NCBI RefSeq assembly: GCF_018130785.1
Contig: NZ_JAFCJT010000013.1
Span: 112,523-176,522, forward strand
Length of the DNA stretch: 64,000 nt
Direction: 5' to 3'
Source of the DNA: Bradyrhizobium liaoningense
GTDB lineage: Bacteria > Pseudomonadota > Alphaproteobacteria > Rhizobiales > Xanthobacteraceae
Positions 44,009 through 51,904 of this stretch are shown piece after piece. Within the stretch, counting starts at the first letter, position 1; every line of letters begins with the position of its first letter. The translations under genes were made by a program, and so were the position numbers. The notes below the pieces were generated by a model. The model had not been told where the DNA came from. It worked only from the letters and a program-made list of their open reading frames with translations, and did not search any database.

Positions 44009-46216
44009 CTAGGACGACGACTTCAACGAATTCGAATCAATCGGAAGGCTACGCACACGCTTCCCGGTCGCGGCGAAGATCGCGTTGGTCACAGCGGCAC
44101 TGACAATCGCTGTCGGAGCTTCACCAACGCCACCCGGAGGTTCCGCGCTCTTGATCAAGTGTGTCTCCACCACCGGTACCTCGTCGATACGCATCGGCAG
44201 ATAGGTGTCGAAATTGCTCTGTTCCACCCGTCCATCCCTGAAGGTGATCGATCCGTGGAGCGCAGCGGTCAGGCCGAAGAGCGTTCCACCTTGAACCTGT
44301 GCTTCAATCGTATCTGGATTGACGTGCATGCCGCAGTCGATCGCACAGACAATCCGCTTTACTTTGACGGAGCCATCGGCCGCCACTTCGACCTCGGCGA
44401 CCTGCGACGTGTAGCTTCCGTATGCGAATTGTACCGAAATTCCGCGGCCGTGCCGCGCGGGAAGGGGTGATCCCCAGCCCGCTTTTTCCGCCGCGAGCGA
44501 CAGAACAGCGAGCGCTCGCGGATTGTGGCCAAGCAATCCCTTGCGATAGGCGACGGGATCCCGCTTCGCTGCATCAGCGAGCTCATCCATGAAGCTTTCG
44601 ACCACAAAAACATTATGAGTCGGTCCGACGCCGCGCCACCAGGACGTCCGGACACCGGGGTGCTCGACCCGGACAAAGTCGACGTGAATGTTGGGCAGTG
44701 CATAGGGCGGTTCGGCCGCGGCTTCGACGGCATCGGGGTCCAATCCGTCCTTGACGTAGGGGGGATAGTAGCGCGCCATGACTGACGACCCGGCGATCCG
44801 GTGTGTCCAGGCAACTGGCCTGCCGGTCGCGTCAAGTCCGGCCGACAGCCGATCGAGATAGTAGGGCCGATACATATCGTGCTGGATGTCTTCCTCTCGA
44901 CTCCAGATCACCTTCACCGGGCCGTCGACGTGCTTGGCGATTTTGACGGCGAGAATCGTGCCGTCGGCCTCAAGCCTTCGGCCGAAGCCACCGCCAATCA
45001 GATGATTGTGAATTTTGACAGCGTCTTTTGGCAGGCCGGTGAGCTCGGCTACCTGCGACTGTGTGATCGTAGGCGCCTGCGTCCCGACCCAGATGTCGCA
45101 ACGGTCCTTCTGCAGGTGGACCGTGCAGTTCATCGGCTCCATTGCCGCATGGGCCAAAAAAGGCACCTGATAGATGGCGTCAACCCGCTGAGCCGCTGCC
45201 GCAAGAGCTTTCCGTGCATCGCCATCGTTACGGGCAACCGCGCCCGGTTTTCTGGATTCCTCCTCCAACTGCTTGACGATATCGGCGTTGCTGACCTTGC
45301 CGTTCGGCCCATCATCCCACGTGATGGTGGCGGCCTCGAGCCCCTTCTTCGCTGCCCCCATGTGATCCGCCACTACGGCGACAGCTTCACCGATATTGAC
45401 CAGTTGCCGAACGCCCTTCACCGCCAGCGCGGCTTTCTCGTCCACCGTTTTCGTGTTGCCACCGAGCACCGGCGAAATAGCAACTGCTGCAATCGTCATG
45501 CCCGGCAGTCGCGTATCGATCCCGTAGAGCGCGCGCCCATCGACCTTTATCGATGAATCCACGCGCTTGGCGCGTGTGCCGATCAGGGTGAAATCCTTCG
45601 GATCCTTTAATTTGACGTCGGCCGCAGCCGGCACAGGCAATTTCGCCGCGGCCGTCGCAAGTTCGCCGTAGCTCAGATGCTTCAAACCTGAGGCGTCGAA
45701 GACGATGCCGTCCTTTGCGCGGCAGGTCGCCGGATCGACACTCCAGCGCTTTGCGGCTGCGGCAATCAGCATATTGCGACCCACCGCTCCTGCTTGACGC
45801 AGCGGTGTCCAAAAGGCCCGGACAGAGGCGGAGCCACCAGTATTTTGAATGCCTATGATCGAGTTGGCGTAAAGCGCATGATTTGGCGGGGCGTGCTGGA
45901 CCCGGATCTGGTCGAGCCTCACTTCCAGCTCTTCAGCGAGAAGCATCGAGAGCGACGTGTAAACTCCCTGTCCCATCTCGACCATCGGCATAACCAGTGT
46001 CACCGCGCCGATCGGATCGATGCGGATAAATCCATTCGGCGCGAAAGTCCCCGTGATCTCGTTTTCGACGACCTGCGAAGCAGTTGCCGCGAAGACGGAT
46101 TCGGTGCCCGTACCCGTCAGCGCAAAGCCAAGCAGCAGACCTGTGCCTTGAAGAAAGGCGCGCCGCGACACAGTTGCTTCATCAGCGATCTGCTCAGTAC
46201 GAATAAACCCATCCAT
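44009..46216 (-). CDS. Molybdopterin-binding aldehyde/isoquinoline oxidoreductase, large subunit
   Basis: 735-residue xanthine-oxidase-family catalytic subunit. A twin-arginine signal (SRRAFLQGTG, residues about 14-23) indicates export with cofactor to the periplasm. Cofactor motifs include GGGFGRRLEADG near 410 and GGVGEAPTAIVSAA near 705, the latter with the active-site Glu. The split layout, without FAD subunit and with TAT signal, is that of IorB-type isoquinoline/aldehyde oxidoreductases. It starts 5 bases after its [2Fe-2S] partner ends. No cytochrome c subunit is adjacent. Substrate may be an aldehyde or N-heterocycle. Confidence 0.92.
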   Translation of the reverse strand: MDGFIRTEQIADEATVSRRAFLQGTGLLLGFALTGTGTESVFAATASQVVENEITGTFAPNGFIRIDPIGAVTLVMPMVEMGQGVYTSLSMLLAEELEVRLDQIRVQHAPPNHALYANSIIGIQNTGGSASVRAFWTPLRQAGAVGRNMLIAAAAKRWSVDPATCRAKDGIVFDASGLKHLSYGELATAAAKLPVPAAADVKLKDPKDFTLIGTRAKRVDSSIKVDGRALYGIDTRLPGMTIAAVAISPVLGGNTKTVDEKAALAVKGVRQLVNIGEAVAVVADHMGAAKKGLEAATITWDDGPNGKVSNADIVKQLEEESRKPGAVARNDGDARKALAAAAQRVDAIYQVPFLAHAAMEPMNCTVHLQKDRCDIWVGTQAPTITQSQVAELTGLPKDAVKIHNHLIGGGFGRRLEADGTILAVKIAKHVDGPVKVIWSREEDIQHDMYRPYYLDRLSAGLDATGRPVAWTHRIAGSSVMARYYPPYVKDGLDPDAVEAAAEPPYALPNIHVDFVRVEHPGVRTSWWRGVGPTHNVFVVESFMDELADAAKRDPVAYRKGLLGHNPRALAVLSLAAEKAGWGSPLPARHGRGISVQFAYGSYTSQVAEVEVAADGSVKVKRIVCAIDCGMHVNPDTIEAQVQGGTLFGLTAALHGSITFRDGRVEQSNFDTYLPMRIDEVPVVETHLIKSAEPPGGVGEAPTAIVSAAVTNAIFAATGKRVRSLPIDSNSLKSSS

Positions 46217-46220
46217 GATC

Positions 46221-46676
46221 TCAAACCCCTGCTGCACGCTTGATCGCAGTGCGGATGCGCTGATAGGTGCCGCATCGGCAGACGTTACCCGACATGGCCG
46301 CATCGATATCGTCGTCCGTCGGCTTCGGCATGTCCGTTAAGAGCGCGGCCGCAGACATGATCTGGCCGGATTGGCAGTAGCCGCACTGCACTACCTCCAA
46401 CTCCAGCCACGCTTTTTGCAAGGCCGCGCCCTGCGGTGTGTTGCCAATCGCCTCGATCGTGGTGATCGCGGTATTGCCGACGCTGTCGACCGGCGTCTGG
46501 CAAGAGCGGACCGGTTGACCGCCGACATGCACGGTGCACGCACCGCACAGCGCCTGGCCGCAGCCGAACTTGGTCCCGGTCATGCCGAGTACGTCGCGCA
46601 GTACCCATAGCAGTGGAACGTCACCATCGACATCGACCTCACGGGGGGTACCGTTAATCTTTAAGGTGAAAGCCAT
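46221..46676 (-). CDS. [2Fe-2S] subunit of molybdenum oxidoreductase
   Basis: 151-residue iron-sulfur subunit of the IorA/CoxS type. First cluster in an N-terminal ferredoxin fold (FGCGQALCGACTVHV..SCQTP); second cluster in the helical part (QCGYCQSGQIMSA and NVCRCGTYQRIRTAI). No own signal peptide, so it is probably co-exported with the TAT-bearing large subunit. First gene of the two-gene operon. Confidence 0.95.
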   Translation of the reverse strand: MAFTLKINGTPREVDVDGDVPLLWVLRDVLGMTGTKFGCGQALCGACTVHVGGQPVRSCQTPVDSVGNTAITTIEAIGNTPQGAALQKAWLELEVVQCGYCQSGQIMSAAALLTDMPKPTDDDIDAAMSGNVCRCGTYQRIRTAIKRAAGV

Positions 46677-47076
46677 GGGCGCCTCCTAAGGCCGTTGGAC
46701 GTGAGGGATGAGTTGACGAGCACCCCCGCGCTGGGGGTATTCGAAAGAATCAAGTCACCCGATTCAGCCCACTCCGCCTGATGCAACCGGCGGCGCGCGC
46801 TACTCGATAAAATTCGTAGCGACCGCCATTGATCGCAGCGCGAGACGAAATCTTCCAATAGCTGTCATTCATGGTTTCCATAGTGGCGGGGAATAAGACT
46901 GAGACCGAGAGCATGCCATCAACGGCGCGAGCGTCATGATCGGACTCTCGCATGAGCGCCGCCACGAACGGTTGATGAAGAGGAAGTGAGCAGGCGTCGA
47001 TGATCTTTGATTTGAATTGTCCCGCCGGAGCGACGCAGATTGTCGGGCGAGAGTTGAGTCAAACAACGGGTCGATG
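46677..47076. other. Divergent intergenic region with box K
   Basis: 400 bases between the iron-sulfur subunit and trpC. Only box K stands out; no gene is supported. Confidence 0.45.
46855..46893 (+). promoter_or_regulatory. LysR-type regulon box K (variant class)
   Basis: ATA (46858-46860)-N9-CAT (46870-46872), GGTT, TCCATAG, TG, GCGGGGAATAAG. Nearly identical to box J and of the same overall layout as the main class; T-N11-A exact. It points at trpC, about 185 bases away; the divergent iron-sulfur gene starts 179 bases to the left. Confidence 0.6.
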
Positions 47077-47925
47077 ATGTCAGACATCTTGAAGAAAATC
47101 GAAGCCTATAAGCGCGAGGAGATCGCCGCCTCGAAGCGTGTTCACCCCCTCGCGAGCCTCGAGGCGCGCGCCAAGGATGCGGCGCCACCGCGCGGTTTTG
47201 TCCGCGCGATCAAGGAAAAGCATGGCGGCGGCGACTATGCGCTGATTGCCGAGATCAAGAAGGCGTCGCCATCGAAGGGCCTCATCCGCGCCGATTTCGA
47301 TCCGCCCGCCTTGGCGAAGGCCTATGAGTCCGGTGGCGCGGCCTGCCTTTCGGTGCTGACCGATACGCCGTCATTTCGGGGGCATCTCGATTTCATGGCC
47401 ATGGCGCGTGCGGTGACCAACCTACCGGTGTTGCGCAAGGATTTCATGTTCGACACATATCAGGTCGTTGAAGCCCGCGCTCACGGCGCCGACTGCATCC
47501 TGATCATCATGGCCGCGCTCGATGACGACGCCGCCAAAGATATCGAGGACGCTGCGATCGCGCTTCAGATGGATGTGCTGATCGAGATCCACGACCGAGC
47601 CGAACTCGACCGCGCGCTGAAACTCCGCTCGCCTATGGTCGGCGTCAATAACCGCAATCTCCGTACCTTCGAGACTACGCTTGCGACCAGCGAGGCACTT
47701 GCGCCGCTGATCCCGAAGGACCGGCTGATGGTTGGGGAAAGCGGGATCTTCACGTCGGATGATCTGGCCAGGCTTGAACGTGTGGGCATGTCGACATTCC
47801 TTGTCGGCGAGAGCCTGATGCGTCAGCCCGACGTGGCGTCGGCAACCCGCGGACTGCTAGTGCGGGACAAGCCCGCGACCGCGGCGGGAATACCTTCCAG
47901 CCGAGCCGCACCGTCCGCTCGATGA
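47077..47925 (+). CDS. trpC: Indole-3-glycerol phosphate synthase
   Basis: TIM-barrel enzyme of tryptophan synthesis, 282 residues. Family motifs: IAEIKKASPSKG (substrate lysine), VLTD..FRGHLDFM, VLRKDFMFDTYQV, VGVNNRNLRTFE, GESGIFTSDDL. Typical length is about 270; the last 15-20 residues (PATAAGIPSSRAAPSAR) look unconserved. It stands alone, without trpD, moaC or moaA-type neighbours that usually accompany trpC in alphaproteobacteria, so it may be a second copy. The start at 47077 (MSDILKK) is preceded by another ATG at 47074. Box K lies upstream. Confidence 0.92.
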   Translation: MSDILKKIEAYKREEIAASKRVHPLASLEARAKDAAPPRGFVRAIKEKHGGGDYALIAEIKKASPSKGLIRADFDPPALAKAYESGGAACLSVLTDTPSFRGHLDFMAMARAVTNLPVLRKDFMFDTYQVVEARAHGADCILIIMAALDDDAAKDIEDAAIALQMDVLIEIHDRAELDRALKLRSPMVGVNNRNLRTFETTLATSEALAPLIPKDRLMVGESGIFTSDDLARLERVGMSTFLVGESLMRQPDVASATRGLLVRDKPATAAGIPSSRAAPSAR

Positions 47926-48014
47926 CGGGATGCCCGCAGGCGCCGGGCCGGGCGGGCCGCCGAGTTTGATGAAGCTGGCCATGTCCGAAATCTGGCGTTT
48001 GTCCCACCAAACGA

Positions 48015-48923
48015 TCAAAAGGCCCGCCCCGACCGCTCCGCCAGCATTGTCCGCGCCGTCGTCACGAACGCCTGCGCCGCCGGCGACAGCGTTTGGCCCT
48101 GACGCTGCAGCAGCGACACCGGGCGGGTGATGGCGGGTCGCACCAGAGGCCTTGCGATCAGGGTCGGGAATTGATCGGCCGGCAGCATCGTTGCGGGGAG
48201 GATGGCGAGGCCGAGGCCTTGGGCCGTCATAGCGAGCGCGGTGTTGATCAGCGTCACTTCATAGGTCGGGGCGAGGTGCTTGCCCTGCGCGCCCAGCGCC
48301 TGGTCGATCTGCATGCGGATGCGCGTCTCGCGCCGCATCGCGATCGTCGGGAGCTGCGCCAGCTCGTCCCATGTCAGGGAACGCCGTGCGGCGAAGTCGG
48401 CGGTGCGACGGCCGATCGCGCTCAGCCGTCCGCGGGTCAGCGTCTCGATCGTCATCTCCGCAAATTCACCCTCGACGCTGCCGATCGCGAACTCGGCATC
48501 GGTTGCGATCAGGCGTGGAACGAGATCGTCGGCGGCGACGTCGCGCATGTCGATGTCGATCTCGGGATGGCCTGCGCGGAACTTCGCGAGAATCTGCGGC
48601 AGCAGTGCCGAAGCGGCGCCCGCTGACGCGACGAACGCGACGCGGCCGGCGCGCGCCTGCGCGAGGTCATGCATGCGCCGGGTCAGGCCCAGCGCATCGC
48701 TCAACATGCGTTCGGCGGCGTGAAAGGCTTCGTCGGCAGCCAGCGTCGGGTGCACTGAACGCGTGGAGCGATCGAACAGTTTTACGCCGAGCTGCACTTC
48801 GAGCTGCTGGATCAGGAGGCTCGTGGCCGATTGCGTGATGCCCAGCTCGCGCGCGGCCCGCGTGATGCTGCGCGTGCGATAGACACCAGTGAAGGCCCGC
48901 AATTGTCGCAAGGTGACATTCAT
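48015..48923 (-). CDS. LysR family regulator
   Basis: 302 residues. HTH MNVTLRQLRAFTGVYRTRSITRAARELGITQSATSLLIQQLEVQLGVKLFDRS, then an effector domain with RVAFVASAGAASALLPQILAKF. Not closely related to the twin LysR proteins of the accessory block. Divergent from the flavin monooxygenase gene, separated by about 105 bases, so it most likely controls that gene and the Bug protein behind it. Confidence 0.92.
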   Translation of the reverse strand: MNVTLRQLRAFTGVYRTRSITRAARELGITQSATSLLIQQLEVQLGVKLFDRSTRSVHPTLAADEAFHAAERMLSDALGLTRRMHDLAQARAGRVAFVASAGAASALLPQILAKFRAGHPEIDIDMRDVAADDLVPRLIATDAEFAIGSVEGEFAEMTIETLTRGRLSAIGRRTADFAARRSLTWDELAQLPTIAMRRETRIRMQIDQALGAQGKHLAPTYEVTLINTALAMTAQGLGLAILPATMLPADQFPTLIARPLVRPAITRPVSLLQRQGQTLSPAAQAFVTTARTMLAERSGRAF

Positions 48924-49027
48924 AGGTAAAGCTCATGAATTGATGAGTTCTTTCTGGCTTATCGCATAACAGAGCCTGCAATAAAATGCATGCTGCGCGG
49001 GCAACGAATCCGCGACGATGCCAGGGG

Positions 49028-50680
49028 ATGGAAACGAGCATGAGGACACAGGTGCTGGTCGTGGGCGCCGGGCCCGTGGGATTGACCGCGGCCATGGATC
49101 TGGCCTCGCGCGGGATCGACGTCGTCGTCGCGGAGATCCGCCACGCCGGCGATCCGCCCAGCGTCAAATGCAATCACGTCTCGGCTCGCTCGATGGAAAT
49201 CTTCCGCCGGCTGGGCGTCGCCGCAAAACTGCGCGACGCAGGCCTGCCCGCGGACTTCCCGAACGATTGCTCCTACCGGACCACGGCGACCGGCATCGAA
49301 CTCTGTCGTATCGACATTCCCTCCCGCGCGCGCCGCTACAGCGCCACCGGCGGGCCCGACACCTGGTGGCCGACGCCCGAGCCGCCGCACCGGATCAACC
49401 AAGTCTACCTCGAGCCGATCCTGTTCGGCCATGCCGCCGCCCAACCGCGCATCACTATTTTGGCGCGCACGGAAATCACTGATATCGAGCAGGACGACCA
49501 CGGCGTGGTCGCCCTCGCACGCAATCTCGACAGCGGAAATTCGCTCCGCATCGAAGCCGGCTATGTGATCGGGTGCGACGGCAGCCGTTCCCTCGTCCGC
49601 AAATCGATCGGTGCCAGCCTGTCCGGGACGCCGGTGATCCAGCGCGTGCAATCGACTTTCATTGAGGCCCCGCAACTCAAGGAATTGATGGGGGCGCACA
49701 AGCCGGCCTGGATGGTGCTCTCGCTCAACCCGCGCCGTTCGGGCACCACGGTCGCGATCGACGGCCACGACCGCTGGCTGATTCACAATCATCTCAAGCC
49801 CGACGAGCCGGAGTTCGACTCGGTCGACCGCGACTGGGCGATCCGAGCCATCCTCGGCGTCGACGCGCGCTTCGAATACCGGGTTCTCAGCAAGGAGGAC
49901 TGGGTCGGGCGTCGCCTCGTGGCCGATCGCTTCCGCGACCGCAGGGTCTTCATCTGTGGCGACGCCGCGCACCTCTGGATGCCCTATGCGGGCTACGGCA
50001 TGAATGCGGGTATCGCGGATGCCGTCGATCTCTGCTGGCAATTGGCGGCGCATCTGAACGGATGGGCGCCGGCTTCGATCCTCGATGCCTATGAGGCGGA
50101 GCGTCAGCCCATCACCGAGCAGGTGTCGCGCTTTGCAATGGACCATGCGATGAAGATGATGGCGCAGCGCGGCGGCGTGTCCGCGGAGATCGAGGACGAC
50201 ACGCCGCGCGGCCACGCGGCGCGCGCATCGCTGGCGAGAGCGGCCTATGATCTCAACGTGCAGCAATATTGCTGCGCAGGCCTCAACTTCGGCTACTATT
50301 ACGATGCCTCGCCGATCATCGCCTATGACGGCGAAACCCCGCCGGTTTACGCGATGGGGAGCTTTACGCCGTCCACCGTGCCGGGCGCCCGCGCGCCGCA
50401 TCTGTTCCTGCGCGACGGACGATCGCTCTACGATGCCTTCGGAGCGGGCTACACCTTGCTGCGGCTTGACCCGGCGATCGATGTGGAGCGGCTGCTCTCT
50501 GCCGCAGAACAGCGCCGCATGCCGCTCGCGCTGGTCGACATCGCGCCGGATGAGGCGAACGGGGCCTATGCCGAGAAGCTCGTGCTGGCGCGACCCGACC
50601 AGCACATCGCCTGGCGCGGGCAGTTCGTGCCCGAGAACCCACAAGACTTGCTGGCGCGCATCACCGGCGCTGCGGCGTAA
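49028..50680 (+). CDS. FAD-dependent aromatic hydroxylase (PheA/TfdB-like)
   Basis: Class A flavin monooxygenase of 550 residues. FAD site VVGAGPVGLTAAMDLASRGIDVVVAE near the start, the central GCDGSRSLVRK (DG motif, about residue 180) and GDAAHLWMPYAGYGMNAGIADAVDLCWQLA (GD motif, about 310). The C-terminal thioredoxin-like part fits phenol/dichlorophenol hydroxylases. It would hydroxylate an aromatic ring with NAD(P)H and O2. ATG at 49028 has AGGGG directly before it; ATG at 49040 has slightly better ribosome-site spacing. Divergent LysR regulator upstream. Confidence 0.9.
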   Translation: METSMRTQVLVVGAGPVGLTAAMDLASRGIDVVVAEIRHAGDPPSVKCNHVSARSMEIFRRLGVAAKLRDAGLPADFPNDCSYRTTATGIELCRIDIPSRARRYSATGGPDTWWPTPEPPHRINQVYLEPILFGHAAAQPRITILARTEITDIEQDDHGVVALARNLDSGNSLRIEAGYVIGCDGSRSLVRKSIGASLSGTPVIQRVQSTFIEAPQLKELMGAHKPAWMVLSLNPRRSGTTVAIDGHDRWLIHNHLKPDEPEFDSVDRDWAIRAILGVDARFEYRVLSKEDWVGRRLVADRFRDRRVFICGDAAHLWMPYAGYGMNAGIADAVDLCWQLAAHLNGWAPASILDAYEAERQPITEQVSRFAMDHAMKMMAQRGGVSAEIEDDTPRGHAARASLARAAYDLNVQQYCCAGLNFGYYYDASPIIAYDGETPPVYAMGSFTPSTVPGARAPHLFLRDGRSLYDAFGAGYTLLRLDPAIDVERLLSAAEQRRMPLALVDIAPDEANGAYAEKLVLARPDQHIAWRGQFVPENPQDLLARITGAAA

Positions 50681-50757
50681 CCGAACATCGAGCTGCCCGC
50701 CCGATGCGCGGGCAGCCTGGCCGTGCTCACAAGCAAAAACGCACCGAGGAGGAGAAC

Positions 50758-51738
50758 GTGTTTCACGTTGCAAGGCGCCGCATTCTGGCCGCGTTGACGG
50801 CCGCGACTTTCGCCGTGCTGCCGCTGGAGGCCGGTGAAGCGGCTTATCCGGAGCAATTGATCAAGATCATCGTGACCTTTCCGCCCGGCGGCAGCGCCGA
50901 CACCGTCATCCGAGCGCTTGAGCCGCTGGTCACCGCCGAGCTCAAGCAGAGCCTGGTGATCGAGAACCGCGCCGGGGCAGGGGGCAACATCGGCATGGCC
51001 GCGGTCGCGCAAGCCAAGCCTGACGGCTATACGCTCGGCGTCGCGCCGGCAGGTAGCCTAACGGTGAATCCGCATCTCAGTCCGTCGATGCCGTTCGATC
51101 CCAAGGATCTTGCACCCATCACCCTGCTTGCGGAAATTCCCTTCGTGTTGGTCGCCTCCGCAAACGTGCCGGCGCACACGACGGCGGAGACGATCGAACT
51201 CGCCAGGGCTAAGCCGGGCGTGCTGTCGATCGGACATGGCGGCAATTCGACGGCGATGCATTTGACGGCCGCGCTGTTCACGCAGAAGGCCGGAATCAGC
51301 ATGGAGCTCGTTCCGTATCGCGGGACAGCGCCGGCAGCGGTTGATGTCCTTGCGGGACATGTCCCCTTCGCGGTGCTGGATATCCCCGCATCAAGGCAAC
51401 TGATCCTCGAAGGCAAGCTCAACGCGATCGGCGTTTCGTCGGCGCGCCGGCTTGCATCCCTGCCCGACGTGCCGACCCTTGCCGAGAGTGGCATTGCGGG
51501 CTTCGAATCCGTGGGCTGGTTCGGGCTCGTTGCGCCCTCAGGCTCGCCCGCGGACGTCGTTGCCAGGCTGAACGACGCTTTCGTGAAGGCGCTGAAAGAC
51601 CCGTCGGTGGTCGAGAAGATCCGGACCCTCGGCGCAGAGCCAGCACCAACGTCGCCGGAGCAGTTCGGCCGCTTCATTCAGAGCGAGAGCACGAAATGGG
51701 GCAAGCTCATCGGCGAGGCCGGCATCAAGGCGAACTAG
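50758..51738 (+). CDS. Bug/TctC-type extracytoplasmic solute-binding protein
   Basis: 326-residue periplasmic binding protein of tripartite tricarboxylate transporters. GTG start at 50758 with GAGGAGG about 7 bases upstream; signal peptide VARRRILAALTAATFAVLPLEAGEA. Family blocks: YPEQLIKIIVTFPPGGSADTVIR, VENRAGAGGNIGM-type segment (VIENRAGAGGNIGM), PSMPFDPKDLAPIT, VPYRGTAPAAVDVLAGHV. The TctA/TctB membrane parts are absent here, as is common for Bug proteins. Located behind the aromatic hydroxylase, it may bind the same substrate. Confidence 0.92.
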   Translation: MFHVARRRILAALTAATFAVLPLEAGEAAYPEQLIKIIVTFPPGGSADTVIRALEPLVTAELKQSLVIENRAGAGGNIGMAAVAQAKPDGYTLGVAPAGSLTVNPHLSPSMPFDPKDLAPITLLAEIPFVLVASANVPAHTTAETIELARAKPGVLSIGHGGNSTAMHLTAALFTQKAGISMELVPYRGTAPAAVDVLAGHVPFAVLDIPASRQLILEGKLNAIGVSSARRLASLPDVPTLAESGIAGFESVGWFGLVAPSGSPADVVARLNDAFVKALKDPSVVEKIRTLGAEPAPTSPEQFGRFIQSESTKWGKLIGEAGIKAN

Positions 51739-51904
51739 ATAACGCATCTTGGTGGGTGCGCAGGCGATCCGCGATCGCAGCCTTACCGGCTGATGCGCAG
51801 CATCAACATCCGGCAACCAGAGCGTCGACAGGTTGAACCTGTTCCCGTCGCGGCCCGACCAACAGCATCCCGCCCGCCGGCAGGGAGCCAGGTAATCCAC
51901 GACG

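Noticed and set aside
48959..50773. Minus-strand open frame of 604 codons opposite the flavin hydroxylase
   Set aside because: The plus-strand hydroxylase has all FAD motifs; the antisense frame has none and is arginine-rich.
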